Shown here piece by piece: positions 1-8,667 of a stretch of 64,000 nucleotides of DNA. How positions within the stretch are numbered: the stretch's first letter is position 1; each line of letters opens with the position of its first letter. This DNA is from UBA1351 sp965140555 (GTDB lineage: Bacteria > Bacillota > Clostridia > Lachnospirales > Vallitaleaceae), in contig OZ223259.1 of assembly GCA_965140555.1 (NCBI GenBank), forward strand, positions 1,612,001 through 1,676,000, read 5' to 3'. A program made the translations under genes and the position numbers. The notes beneath the pieces are model-generated. The model was not told the DNA's origin, did no database searches, and worked only from the letters and a program-made list of their open reading frames with translations.

Positions 1-108
1 CATATAAACTGATAGCACTATATCTATACAATATATATCGGTAAAGGTCATATTTTCTTAACAAAATGTGCATTTAATAGTCATGGGGGCCTATCATTTT
101 TTTACACA

Positions 109-762
109 CTAAAGCCATGGGTCTACTGTATCCGCATCCGACAAATAGGGATTTCTCTCTATCTCTTCACCAATTGTCGTCCCTCTTGCATGTCCCGGAT
201 AAACAATCGTCTCCGGCGGCAATACAAAAAGACGTTCTCGGATATACTTTTCCAAATCATCTTCCGGCCCGTCATAATAACTTGATGTTCCAATTGTATG
301 ATAGAAGAGCGTGTCTCCCGCCACCAATATCCGATCTGCCTCATTATAAAAGCAAATACTGTGGTCGGTATGTCCGGGTACTTCAATGAGCTTAAACTTA
401 ACAACAGGAGTTTCTATAAACTCCATAGATGATAAATCGATATCCACATTAAAGAAATGTTTGGAAAAGCGTTCTTTGGCATTCTTTTCCATAATATCTT
501 TCTCTACAACATGCATTCCCACAAGAGGGCTTTGCCCTTTCTCCTCAAGCATCCTTTTCAAACCATTGACACCACTAACATGATCAAAATGTCCATGAGT
601 AATTAGAATATGCGATACAACCAGCTCATGCTCCTCAACAAACAACCTCAAGGGCGCTTTAAAAGCGCCCGGATCAATAACAATGGCATCCTTTGTCACT
701 TCATCCCAAAAAATCAAACAATTCGTCTTCAAAACACCTAACTCAATAACTTCTATCTGCAT
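109..762 (-). CDS. Metallo-beta-lactamase-fold hydrolase (glyoxalase II-like)
   Basis: 217-aa single-domain cytoplasmic protein of the metallo-beta-lactamase fold. The metal site is visible as THGHFDH (about residues 54-60), followed by the usual VPGHTDHS, AGDTLF and YPGHARGTT blocks that complete a dinuclear site in the hydroxyacylglutathione hydrolase-like group. The family hydrolyses thioesters such as S-lactoylglutathione or similar esters; the actual substrate is not known here, and Clostridia often lack glutathione. It starts 8 bp after the stop of the glyoxalase-I-like gene at 771-1139, with an AGGTG ribosome binding site, so the two are almost certainly one operon. The pairing suggests methylglyoxal or other aldehyde detoxification (inference). 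Confidence 0.85.
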   Translation of the reverse strand: MQIEVIELGVLKTNCLIFWDEVTKDAIVIDPGAFKAPLRLFVEEHELVVSHILITHGHFDHVSGVNGLKRMLEEKGQSPLVGMHVVEKDIMEKNAKERFSKHFFNVDIDLSSMEFIETPVVKFKLIEVPGHTDHSICFYNEADRILVAGDTLFYHTIGTSSYYDGPEDDLEKYIRERLFVLPPETIVYPGHARGTTIGEEIERNPYLSDADTVDPWL

Positions 763-770
763 TTAAACAC

Positions 771-1139
771 CTACTTCGACGGGCAAATTTCAATCCAATA
801 ATCATCCGGATCATGAATAAAATATATGCCCATCCCTTCATTTTCAAAACAAATACAACCCATTTCCTTATGAAACGCGTGGGCTGCATCATAATCATCC
901 ACACGAACCGCTAGATGGAACTCATTATCTCCAAGGTCATAAGGCTCTTTCCAATCTCTAAGCCACGTTAATTCCAGTTGATGTTGGGTTGTCTCATCCG
1001 TCAGATAAACAAGCTTAAAACTACCGTCATCAGCTTCTTTTTCCCGTAAGATTTTAAAGCCAAGGGCTTCTTTATAAAAAGCCAGACTCTTCTCCAAATC
1101 CAAAACATTAATATTGTTGTGATAAAAGGTAAATTTCAT
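771..1139 (-). CDS. VOC-family protein (glyoxalase I / bleomycin-resistance fold)
   Basis: 122-aa vicinal-oxygen-chelate protein. The N-terminus has the family pattern (NINVLDLEKSLAFYKEALGF) and the C-terminal half carries the second beta-alpha-beta module ending in HDPDDYWIEIC, whose Glu is a typical metal ligand. The length fits a lactoylglutathione lyase-like monomer. The start has a good GGGAG site. It is the first gene of a two-gene operon with the metallo-hydrolase at 109-762. The likely role is conversion of a thiol-aldehyde adduct to a thioester, which the second enzyme hydrolyses; the thiol cofactor cannot be told from sequence. Confidence 0.82.
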   Translation of the reverse strand: MKFTFYHNNINVLDLEKSLAFYKEALGFKILREKEADDGSFKLVYLTDETTQHQLELTWLRDWKEPYDLGDNEFHLAVRVDDYDAAHAFHKEMGCICFENEGMGIYFIHDPDDYWIEICPSK

Positions 1140-1190
1140 ATGCGTCTCTCCCTTTCTACTCCTTACACTAACAGACTTTTGTTATCTATA

Positions 1191-1222
1191 AAATAAAGGA
1201 CACGATAATGCGTGTCCTTTAT
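1191..1222 (-). terminator. Terminator of trxB
   Basis: Inverted repeat ATAAAGGACACG / CGTGTCCTTTAT (arms 1193-1204 and 1211-1222) just past the trxB stop. On the minus strand the stem is followed by a T-rich stretch, which fits Rho-independent termination. Confidence 0.75.
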
Positions 1223-1245
1223 AGCTCTTCCAAACTCCTCTAAGC

Positions 1246-2154
1246 TTATATAAAGCGTTCCGCATTATATACTGCTGTTGCACCGTCTCCACAAGCCGTG
1301 ATAACTTGTCGTAATGATTTTTCACGTAAATCTCCTGCTGCAAAAACACCGGAAACACTTGTCATACAATCTTCGCCTGTAATAATGTAGTTATTACGAT
1401 CCATTTCCACCTTGCCCTGAAGAACTTCTGTATTCGGATTGCTTCCGATTGCCACAAAAACACCATCAACATCAATCTCTTTCGTTTCTTTCGTCTTGCG
1501 ATTATATACAACAGCTTTGTTCACAAATTGGTCCCCTTGAATGTCCTGTAGCTCACTATCCCACAAGAATTCTACATTCGGTAACTCGAATAACTTATCT
1601 TGTAAAACTTTAACTGCTCTAAGTTCATCCCGTCGATGAACAAGATAAACCTTCTCGCAAAGGCGTGCCAGATAGATCGCATCTTCTACGGCAACATCGC
1701 CACCTCCGACAACTAGAGTTGTTTTCTTCCTATAAAATGCACCGTCACATGTAGCACAATAAGATACACCTCGTCCCGAAAATGTTTCTTCCCCTTCCAA
1801 ACCAATCTTTTTCCATGTTGCACCCGTCGCAAGAATAATTGTCTTCGTACGATAAGATCCGGCAGATGTGTGTACAACTTTGATATCCTCTTCAACGTCC
1901 ATACTCACAACATCCTCTGTCTTGATTTCCACATCAAAATGTTCTACATGCTCCCGGAACATTGTTGTTAATTCAAATCCGGATGCTGTTTTTATACCGG
2001 GGTAGTTTTCAATTTCATAAGTATTGGTGATTTGACCTCCTGCAAAAGATTTCTCTAGTAAAACAAACTTCATCTGAGCCCGACTCGCATAAATTGCAGC
2101 CGTCATTCCGGCAGGACCTGCACCAACAATTACCAAATCTAATACATCATTCAT
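1246..2154 (-). CDS. trxB: Thioredoxin reductase (NADPH)
   Basis: FAD-dependent reductase of thioredoxin, about 302 aa from the chosen start, the normal length of the low-molecular-weight TrxB class. Visible are the N-terminal FAD-binding GAGPAGMTAAIYASRA, the redox-active CATC followed by DGAFYR, the NADPH-binding GGGDVAVEDA, and the C-terminal FAD motif GVFAAGDLREKSLRQV. The open frame extends to 2232, but the ATG at 2154 has a GGAGGTT ribosome binding site 7 nt upstream and begins at the conserved FAD strand, so it is preferred. It faces away from pflB and has its own terminator downstream. Confidence 0.95.
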   Translation of the reverse strand: MNDVLDLVIVGAGPAGMTAAIYASRAQMKFVLLEKSFAGGQITNTYEIENYPGIKTASGFELTTMFREHVEHFDVEIKTEDVVSMDVEEDIKVVHTSAGSYRTKTIILATGATWKKIGLEGEETFSGRGVSYCATCDGAFYRKKTTLVVGGGDVAVEDAIYLARLCEKVYLVHRRDELRAVKVLQDKLFELPNVEFLWDSELQDIQGDQFVNKAVVYNRKTKETKEIDVDGVFVAIGSNPNTEVLQGKVEMDRNNYIITGEDCMTSVSGVFAAGDLREKSLRQVITACGDGATAVYNAERFI

Positions 2155-2297
2155 AAATAGAACCTCCAAATTTAACATTTCATGGACTCCCGGCCATATT
2201 AAATAAACCGAAATTCCACATCTCATTTTCAATTGCTTCTATTATAGCACAGCCTATTAAAAAGACAAGATAATAATCATTGTTATTTAAAAACCTC

Positions 2298-2360
2298 TTG
2301 ACGTGTATACAGTATACATATATAATAAGCATATAGCAATCATCGTATAGATTCTATACG
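2298..2360 (+). promoter_or_regulatory. pflB promoter with two palindromic operator-like sites
   Basis: A near-consensus sigma-A promoter: TTGACG at 2298-2303, a 17-bp spacer, TATAAT at 2321-2326. The spacer contains a perfect inverted repeat TGTATACAGTATACA (2304-2318). A second perfect repeat CGTATAGATTCTATACG (2344-2360) lies where the first ~10-30 transcribed bases should be. The placement suggests a repressor that blocks polymerase, but neither site matches the Rex or FNR consensus, so the regulator is unknown. Confidence 0.7.
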
Positions 2361-2404
2361 TTAACTATAATGATTATAACATACAAGTTTAAGGAGGCCT
2401 TTTC

Positions 2405-4636
2405 ATGAACACAGCATGGAATGATTTTCAAACAGGCACATGGACAACTAGCATTAATGTTCGTGATTTTATTCAAAAAAATTACACACCTTACGAAGGC
2501 GATGACAGCTTTCTTGTTGACGCAACAGAAGACACAAAGAAACTATGGAGTATCGTATCTGACTTGATGGACAAAGAACGTAAGAACGGTATTCTTGATG
2601 TTGAAACCAAAGTACCTTCAACCGTTACTTCACACGGTCCCGGATACTTGGATAAATCTCTCGAAAAAATTGTCGGATTCCAAACAGACGCACCGTTAAA
2701 ACGTGGTATCATGCCTTTTGGTGGTATTCGTGTGGTCTTAGGCGCTCTTGAATCCTATGGTTATGAACTCGACCCTGCTACAAAAAACATTTTTGATAAA
2801 TACAGAAAGACACATAATGACGGTGTCTTCGATGCTTATACGGAAGATATGCGTAAGGCACGTCGTACAGGTGTTATTACAGGCCTTCCTGATGCTTACG
2901 GCCGTGGTCGTATTATTGGTGACTATCGACGTGTAGCGTTATATGGTATCGATCGTCTTATTGAAGAAAAAAATGATTCCAAAAAACAATTGGAAATGGA
3001 CTACATGGATGAAAAAGTTATCATTCTTCGCGAAGAGCTTTCTGAACAAATCAAAGCCCTTAACGAATTAAAAGAAATGGCTGCAAGCTATGGCTTTGAT
3101 ATTAGCCAACCTGCTGTCAATGCTAGAGAAGCTATCCAATGGACATACTTTGGCTATCTTGGCGCTATTAAAGAACAAGATGGTGCTGCAATGAGTCTCG
3201 GACGTGTCTCCACATTCCTTGATATCTATATCCAACGCGATCTTGATAACGGTCTTATTTCTGAATCAGATGCTCAAGAATACATTGATCATTTTGTTAT
3301 GAAATTACGTATGGTTCGTTTCTTACGTACACCTGCTTACAATGAATTATTCTCAGGAGACCCAACTTGGGTAACTGAATCTATCGGTGGTGTTGGTATT
3401 GATGGACGTCCTTTGGTAACAAAAACAAGTTTCCGTATCCTACATACCCTTTATACATTAGGCCCTGCACCGGAACCAAACTTAACCATTCTATGGTCCG
3501 AACGTTTACCAAATAACTTCAAACGTTTTGTTGCAAATGTTTCCATCGACACATCATCCATCCAATATGAGAATGACGATTTGATGCGACCACTTTATGG
3601 TGATGATTACGGTATCGCTTGTTGTGTATCTGCAATGCCTATCGGTAAACAAATGCAATTCTTCGGTGCACGTGCTAACTTGGCAAAGGCTTTACTATAC
3701 GCTATTAACGGTGGCGCTGATGAAAAATCAGGAGCTCAAGTTGCTCCAATGTTTGCTCCAATTAAATCGGATACCCTTGATTACGATGAAGTCATGGTGA
3801 AATTCGATCAAGTCATGGATTGGTTGGCACAGCTCTACATCAATACATTGAACATCATTCATTATATGCATGATAAATATGCTTACGAAAAGCTTCAAAT
3901 GGCTTTACATGACCGCGACGTTGTTCGTACTTCTGCTTGTGGTATCGCCGGCTTATCTGTTGTTGCTGATAGCCTTGCAGCAATCAAGTACTCTAATGTC
4001 AAAGTTATCCGTAACGAAAACGGTCTAGCTGTTGATTACGATGTTGAATCCGGCTCTTATCCGGCATTTGGTAACAACGATGATCGCGTTGATGAAATTG
4101 CCAAAGACATCGTTGAACGCTTTATGAATAAATTAAGAAAACACAAAACATACAGAGACTCAGTACCTACTATGAGTATTCTTACAATTACATCAAACGT
4201 TGTATATGGTAAGAAAACAGGTTCAACTCCGGACGGACGTAAAGCCGGCGAACCATTTGCTCCTGGTGCTAACCCAATGCACGGACGTGATCACAACGGC
4301 GCTATTGCTTCAATGGCTTCTGTTGCAAAACTTCCTTTTGAACATGCTGAAGATGGTATCAGTTATACATTCTCTATTGTTCCTAAAGCATTAGGTAAAG
4401 ACAAAGACATGCGTATCACGAACCTTGTTGGTATGCTGGACGGTTACTTCCACGATGAAGGCCATCATATCAACGTCAATGTATTTGATAAAGAAACTTT
4501 AATGGACGCTATGGATCATCCTGAAAAATATCCTCAATTGACAATTCGTGTTTCCGGTTATGCCGTTAACTTCGTAAAATTGACAAGAGAGCAACAATTG
4601 GATGTTATCAACCGTACCTTCCACGAACGCGCATAA
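2405..4636 (+). CDS. pflB: Pyruvate formate-lyase (formate C-acetyltransferase)
   Basis: 743-aa glycyl-radical enzyme that splits pyruvate with CoA into acetyl-CoA and formate in anaerobic cytoplasm. The catalytic Cys-Cys pair is C406-C407 in YGIACCVSAMPIGK, and the radical glycine is G718 in RVSGYAVNF near the C-terminus; length and spacing match PflB rather than a diol dehydratase or choline lyase. AAGGAGG precedes the start. The activase gene follows 33 bp later, so this is a pflBA operon, driven by a strong promoter with two operator-like palindromes at 2298-2360. Confidence 0.97.
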   Translation: MNTAWNDFQTGTWTTSINVRDFIQKNYTPYEGDDSFLVDATEDTKKLWSIVSDLMDKERKNGILDVETKVPSTVTSHGPGYLDKSLEKIVGFQTDAPLKRGIMPFGGIRVVLGALESYGYELDPATKNIFDKYRKTHNDGVFDAYTEDMRKARRTGVITGLPDAYGRGRIIGDYRRVALYGIDRLIEEKNDSKKQLEMDYMDEKVIILREELSEQIKALNELKEMAASYGFDISQPAVNAREAIQWTYFGYLGAIKEQDGAAMSLGRVSTFLDIYIQRDLDNGLISESDAQEYIDHFVMKLRMVRFLRTPAYNELFSGDPTWVTESIGGVGIDGRPLVTKTSFRILHTLYTLGPAPEPNLTILWSERLPNNFKRFVANVSIDTSSIQYENDDLMRPLYGDDYGIACCVSAMPIGKQMQFFGARANLAKALLYAINGGADEKSGAQVAPMFAPIKSDTLDYDEVMVKFDQVMDWLAQLYINTLNIIHYMHDKYAYEKLQMALHDRDVVRTSACGIAGLSVVADSLAAIKYSNVKVIRNENGLAVDYDVESGSYPAFGNNDDRVDEIAKDIVERFMNKLRKHKTYRDSVPTMSILTITSNVVYGKKTGSTPDGRKAGEPFAPGANPMHGRDHNGAIASMASVAKLPFEHAEDGISYTFSIVPKALGKDKDMRITNLVGMLDGYFHDEGHHINVNVFDKETLMDAMDHPEKYPQLTIRVSGYAVNFVKLTREQQLDVINRTFHERA

Positions 4637-4669
4637 TTAAGGTTTCACACAACCAAGGAGGTTGTTCAT

Positions 4670-5398
4670 ATGGCAAAGATCCATTCCATTGAAACTTGCG
4701 GTACCGTCGACGGTCCAGGTATACGATTCGTCGTTTTTACTCAAGGCTGTCCTCTACGGTGTCAATATTGCCACAATCCAGATACCTGGGAAATGAAAAA
4801 CGGCAAAGAAACCTCCATTCCTTATCTGGTTTCCGAAGCTTTAAAGTATAAATCCTATATGAAGTTCTCTGGCGGCGGCGTTACCGTCACCGGAGGAGAA
4901 CCTCTCATGCAAGCAGACTTTGTTCTTGATTTCTTTAAGAAATTAGACAAACATGGTATTCATAAAGCCGTTGATACATCCGGTTATATTTTTAATGATA
5001 CCGTAAAAGAAGTTTTGAATTTAACCGATCTTGTCTTATTGGATATCAAACATTTTGACCCTGAACAATACAAGGTCATAACAGGCGTTGAATTAGCTCC
5101 AACCCTAAAATTCCTTGATTATCTAGGCAGTCAGAATATTAAAACTTGGGTCCGTTATGTATTAGTCCCCGGTTTGTCCGACCAAAAGGAATCCATTGAA
5201 GCGTTAGCAAAGCATCTCAGCCACTTTACTAATATAGAGCGTCTTGAGTTGCTTCCCTTCCATAAGATGGGCGAGTATAAATGGCAATCCTTAGGTCTCG
5301 AATACAAACTCAAAGACACAAAAGAACCCTCTCAGTCTAGTATTAAAGAGGCTAAAGAAATTTTTGAGAAATATAATCTGAACGTGGTGACGAGCTAA
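4670..5398 (+). CDS. pflA: Pyruvate formate-lyase activating enzyme
   Basis: 242-aa radical SAM enzyme that generates the glycyl radical on PflB. The [4Fe-4S] cluster motif is C27-x3-C31-x2-C34 (TQGCPLRCQYCHN), and the SAM-binding GGEP is in VTVTGGEPLMQ. There is no extra ferredoxin-like insert, so it is the classic PflA class rather than a glycerol dehydratase activase. It has a strong AAGGAGG site and is cotranscribed with pflB. A ferredoxin that could supply the electron for SAM cleavage follows downstream. The stop codon lies in the loop of a small hairpin at 5389-5406. Confidence 0.96.
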   Translation: MAKIHSIETCGTVDGPGIRFVVFTQGCPLRCQYCHNPDTWEMKNGKETSIPYLVSEALKYKSYMKFSGGGVTVTGGEPLMQADFVLDFFKKLDKHGIHKAVDTSGYIFNDTVKEVLNLTDLVLLDIKHFDPEQYKVITGVELAPTLKFLDYLGSQNIKTWVRYVLVPGLSDQKESIEALAKHLSHFTNIERLELLPFHKMGEYKWQSLGLEYKLKDTKEPSQSSIKEAKEIFEKYNLNVVTS

Positions 5399-5406
5399 TG
5401 CTCGTC
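5389..5406 (+). other. Hairpin around the pflA stop codon
   Basis: Perfect 7-bp stem GACGAGC / GCTCGTC with a 4-nt loop that contains the pflA TAA. It is followed by a C-run rather than a T-run, so it is not a classic terminator; a role in mRNA stability or pausing is possible. Confidence 0.4.
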
Positions 5407-5442
5407 CCCCAATCAGTTTATATAGATAGGTACATTTTCTTC

Positions 5443-5471
5443 TTGTATTTATCGCATATATAGTATAAAAT
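5443..5471 (+). promoter_or_regulatory. Possible ferredoxin promoter
   Basis: TTGTAT (5443-5448), 17-bp spacer, TAAAAT (5466-5471), upstream of the ferredoxin ribosome binding site. This is a moderate match to sigma-A and would let ferredoxin be expressed separately from pflBA. Confidence 0.4.
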
Positions 5472-5511
5472 TAAAACGTTAACAAAGTTATATCATTCAG
5501 GAGGTGCAATA

Positions 5512-5682
5512 ATGGCTTACACTATTACTGACGATTGTATTTCATGTGGTGCTTGTGAATCAGAATGTCCTACAAGTGCTATCTCTGAAGGCGATTCAAT
5601 TTATGTAATCAATGCAGACGAATGTATCGATTGCGGTGCTTGTGCAGATGTCTGTCCTACAGATGCTCCAAAACCGGAATAG
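5512..5682 (+). CDS. 2[4Fe-4S] ferredoxin
   Basis: 56-aa clostridial-type ferredoxin. It carries two CxxCxxCxxxCP motifs (CISCGACESECP and CIDCGACADVCP) separated by the usual ~26 residues, enough for two low-potential [4Fe-4S] clusters. AGGAGGTG precedes the ATG. It follows pflBA and may donate the electron to the activase or serve general anaerobic electron transfer; the sequence does not decide. A terminator lies about 20 bp downstream. Confidence 0.95.
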   Translation: MAYTITDDCISCGACESECPTSAISEGDSIYVINADECIDCGACADVCPTDAPKPE

Positions 5683-5700
5683 TTAAAAATCGATTAGGTT

Positions 5701-5723
5701 AACGAGGCTTTTTAGCCTCGTTT
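5701..5723 (+). terminator. Terminator of ferredoxin
   Basis: Stem AACGAGGC / GCCTCGTT followed by a T-run, right after the ferredoxin stop: a typical Rho-independent terminator. Confidence 0.85.
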
Positions 5724-5731
5724 TACTATGC

Positions 5732-5767
5732 AAAAAAGAGCTCTTCTATGATAGAAGAGCTCTTTTT
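5732..5767. terminator. Bidirectional terminator between ferredoxin and fliS
   Basis: Long perfect inverted repeat GAGCTCTTCTAT / ATAGAAGAGCTC (5738-5749, 5751-5762), flanked by an A-run on the left and a T-run on the right. It can end transcription from both convergent units and most probably serves the flagellin/fliS transcript on the minus strand. Confidence 0.8.
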
Positions 5768-5791
5768 CTATATCATTACACCTAAAAAACT

Positions 5792-6262
5792 TTACGCTTT
5801 AAAACCTCTATTAGGCTGCGAATCCACCATTTCATTGAGGTTATGCTTACCGTATGTCAATCCGGCAAATACTTTTTGACCATTGTTTACTACCGGTTCA
5901 TCTACATCTGTATAGGTTTGACGCCATCCCTCCAACAAAACATTTAAAAGATGAAGTGCTTCTTCCAAAGATTCTTCATTCTTATTCATGCTGGTATCAA
6001 TTAATTTCTTATTCACATAGATATAAATAGACATTAATTCATTGGCTATGTCATAAGAGAAATCCAAACCGCTCGTTAACTCTCGTAAAATCTTATGGGC
6101 ATTAATCATGGACTTTTCAAACACTACCTCTTGTTCATCTAACAGGGATTCTTTAGCTGCTTCAAGCTCTACAATTAACATTTCATAGTTAATAATAAGC
6201 AATTCACTTCGATTGGCCCCAACGATGCGTGTCTGAAATTCTTTAACCATTTCCTTCTTCAT
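5792..6262 (-). CDS. fliS: Flagellin chaperone FliS-like protein
   Basis: 156-aa helical protein with the FliS pattern: a hydrophobic helix with YEMLIVELEAA, then INAHKILRELTSGLDF, a helix ending SIYIYVNKKLIDTS, and ALHLLNVLLEGWRQTY. FliS binds the flagellin C-terminal D0 helix in the cytoplasm, prevents premature polymerisation and escorts it to the export gate. It begins 9 bp after the flagellin stop, as expected for a chaperone-client pair. It is about 25 residues longer than usual because of a C-terminal extension of unknown function. Confidence 0.82.
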   Translation of the reverse strand: MKKEMVKEFQTRIVGANRSELLIINYEMLIVELEAAKESLLDEQEVVFEKSMINAHKILRELTSGLDFSYDIANELMSIYIYVNKKLIDTSMNKNEESLEEALHLLNVLLEGWRQTYTDVDEPVVNNGQKVFAGLTYGKHNLNEMVDSQPNRGFKA

Positions 6263-6271
6263 CTATTTCAC

Positions 6272-8410
6272 CTATCCTTGTAGCAATTGTAAGAGTGACT
6301 GTGGTCGTTGATTTGCTTGAGCAAGCATGGACGTACCCGCTTGTTGAATAATATTCTGTTGTGTATATTGAGCCATTTCATAAGCCATATCCGCGTCTTG
6401 GATACGGGATAGGGAGGCTGTCATATTCTCACTTGCTGACTCCAAATTCGCTACGGTATGTTCTAATCGGTTTTGATATGCACCTAACTTAGAACGCACA
6501 TTTGAAATAGTAGTAATCGCATTATCCACTGTTGTAATGGCTTCCTGAGCTCCATCAGAGGTAGAAAGATTAATATCTGTTATACCCAATGCTCGGGGAG
6601 AAAGGTTTTGTATACGAATCTCCATAAATTGACCTTCATTTGCTCCAATTTGAAGATCTAACGGCCCTGTCTCAAGAAGATTCATTGTAACTGTACCTGT
6701 CGAATCACCTGCTACTAATCTTAATTCAAAATTATCATTGGATTCAAATACAATATCTCTACCATAGGTTGTCACTGTCGTTCCTGCCGGAAAACCATCA
6801 ATCTTATTTTGTGTGGTCGGATCGTCATAAATGATACTTCCAGCATCAATTTGTGTATTACGTCCAAGATTCCCAAAACCCTTTTCCAGAACAACATCAC
6901 TCGAGGAAAATCCTAAATTTTGAGCTGTAGTCAAATCCGCCGCTGTAGCTGTATTTAACGGTTTTAATGACACTTCAAGACCATCTTGATTAAACGCTAT
7001 CAATTTATTTGGTATATCATCTGTAAAGGCAAATGTTGTGTTGCTTGGTGGTACACTTGTTGCTACTGCATCGTTTATTTTTTGTAAAAATGTTTGCCTA
7101 TCTGCCGCCAAATCCAAATCCAAATTATTCGCAGCGGTAAAGTCCAGTGTCACAGATAATGGGGTGTTATCCACATAAATGGCTAATTCACCTGTAAGGT
7201 CAGCACCTGCTCCTGTTGTAATATTATCTTTTGGAACACTCTTGGTTAAATCTGCACCAGCTAATCCTGTAAATGCTGTTCCACCTTCCAGACCAACTAA
7301 TCCTGTCGCCAATGCCTCATCGTTAGCGTCTCCAGGAATGGCAGGTTCTACAACCAACGGCTTAGTTGAAAATATATTCAATTCGCCCGTCGATGTATAG
7401 GATAGTTCTAATCCTTGAATATTTGATGATTTCAATTTTTCATAAAATGTTTGACTTGTTTCTGTATTCGTTACAGGTATCGGTGTTCCGTTAATCAGCA
7501 CATTTGCACTTGCCGGAAATGTAGCTGAAATAGCCCCTACATCAATGGTTGTTCCATATACGTTAGCTGTATTAGGTTGAAAATGTTGTGTGTCCAATCC
7601 AAGAGCCTGTAATAAACCCAAATCACCCGTTACGTCCAATGTTCTTGGACCGAATTGATTCATTTCCACTGATAAATTCTTACCATTTCCAAATGGCGGA
7701 GCAGGTTCAATCGTTATACTCACATCAACTCTCGATGCCAAATTTCTAAGCTTTGAGAAAACGACTTCACTTGTGTCACCAGCTTCAATTTCAACTTGTT
7801 CGCCATTGATATTGATTGTTCCGCTAACCGTCGCTTCACCATTACCGTCAAACAAATTAATAATGCCTCCACTATCATTTGTTTTGCTTGCTTTTTGTGC
7901 CACATCAAACGTATAGGTTCCAGCTTCCACAGTATCACTCATGGATACAATATCTGCAACATCTGCATTCGTTGAAAAGGCTCTTCTATCGATATCTCCA
8001 TTGAGTAATTTCATTTCATTAAACTCAATATCATCTGATATACGTTGTACTTCGTTTTGTAATTGTGTTACTTCATCTTGTACTGACTTTCTGTCTGTCG
8101 CATCGTAAGTGCCGTTAGAAACTTGAACCGCTAATTCCCTTATTCTTTGCAACATGGAATGCACTTCATTAAGTGCACCCTCTGCTGTTTGTATTAATGA
8201 TATGCCATCCATAGCATTTCGATTCGCTTGTTCCAATCCTCTTACCTGCGTGTCCATCTTTTGAGTAATCGCTAATCCAGCGGCGTCGTCAGCTGCATGA
8301 TTAATTCTAAGACCGGAGGATAATCTTTCTAAAGTCTTGTCCAGTTTTCCATTTGATTTATCCAATTGATGCAGCGCTCTAAGGGCCGGGATATTATGGT
8401 TAATTCTCAT
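6272..8410 (-). CDS. Flagellin
   Basis: 712-aa filament subunit. The N-terminal D0/D1 region (MRINHNIPALRALHQL, then LERLSSGLRINHAADDAAGLAI) and the C-terminal D1/D0 region (SRIQDADMAYEMAQ, then GTSMLAQANQRPQSLLQLL) are typical and include the FliS and export signals. Between them, residues about 170-600 form a large variable surface domain rich in Thr, Asn and Asp with repeated beta-type segments, nearly doubling the size of a basic flagellin. It has a GGAAGGTG site and is preceded by a strong 5' hairpin (8433-8476). It is secreted through the flagellar export apparatus, which is not in this window. Confidence 0.95.
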   Translation of the reverse strand: MRINHNIPALRALHQLDKSNGKLDKTLERLSSGLRINHAADDAAGLAITQKMDTQVRGLEQANRNAMDGISLIQTAEGALNEVHSMLQRIRELAVQVSNGTYDATDRKSVQDEVTQLQNEVQRISDDIEFNEMKLLNGDIDRRAFSTNADVADIVSMSDTVEAGTYTFDVAQKASKTNDSGGIINLFDGNGEATVSGTININGEQVEIEAGDTSEVVFSKLRNLASRVDVSITIEPAPPFGNGKNLSVEMNQFGPRTLDVTGDLGLLQALGLDTQHFQPNTANVYGTTIDVGAISATFPASANVLINGTPIPVTNTETSQTFYEKLKSSNIQGLELSYTSTGELNIFSTKPLVVEPAIPGDANDEALATGLVGLEGGTAFTGLAGADLTKSVPKDNITTGAGADLTGELAIYVDNTPLSVTLDFTAANNLDLDLAADRQTFLQKINDAVATSVPPSNTTFAFTDDIPNKLIAFNQDGLEVSLKPLNTATAADLTTAQNLGFSSSDVVLEKGFGNLGRNTQIDAGSIIYDDPTTQNKIDGFPAGTTVTTYGRDIVFESNDNFELRLVAGDSTGTVTMNLLETGPLDLQIGANEGQFMEIRIQNLSPRALGITDINLSTSDGAQEAITTVDNAITTISNVRSKLGAYQNRLEHTVANLESASENMTASLSRIQDADMAYEMAQYTQQNIIQQAGTSMLAQANQRPQSLLQLLQG

Positions 8411-8432
8411 AAGTTACACACCTTCCTGATTG

Positions 8433-8476
8433 AAATATGGTCGATAAGTATTCTACATGTTTTATCGACCATATTT
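8433..8476 (-). promoter_or_regulatory. 5' hairpin of the flagellin mRNA
   Basis: Perfect 15-bp inverted repeat AAATATGGTCGATAA / TTATCGACCATATTT with a 14-nt loop, between the small gene at 8475-8657 and flagellin. It lies just upstream of the flagellin ribosome binding site without covering it, so it could stabilise or process the flagellin mRNA or attenuate read-through. Confidence 0.6.
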
Positions 8477-8657
8477 ATGATTTAATTAATGCTTCTTGTT
8501 CTCTTTTTTCACTTTTTCTACTTCTAGCTACTTCTGAAGCCTTTAGTTGAGATACTTTCAGCTGGTTCTCTAGGTCTAAAGCCTCACTATCTAATTTGCC
8601 AATCAATCGCGCTAATTCCTTAGCTAAATCATGAATCTCTTCTTCTGTTCGCACCAT
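8475..8657 (-). CDS. Small charged helical protein in the flagellar cluster
   Basis: 60-aa protein, almost entirely predicted helix (LAKELARLIGKLDSEAL and DLENQLKVSQLKASE) with a lysine/arginine-rich C-terminus. The family is not recognised. It is likely real: it starts 10 bp after the stop of the upstream gene, has a GGAGG site 4-5 nt before the ATG, and sits in the flagellar operon. Size and helicity would suit a small export chaperone or regulator (inference only). Confidence 0.6.
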   Translation of the reverse strand: MVRTEEEIHDLAKELARLIGKLDSEALDLENQLKVSQLKASEVARSRKSEKREQEALIKS

Positions 8658-8667
8658 AGACCTCCTT

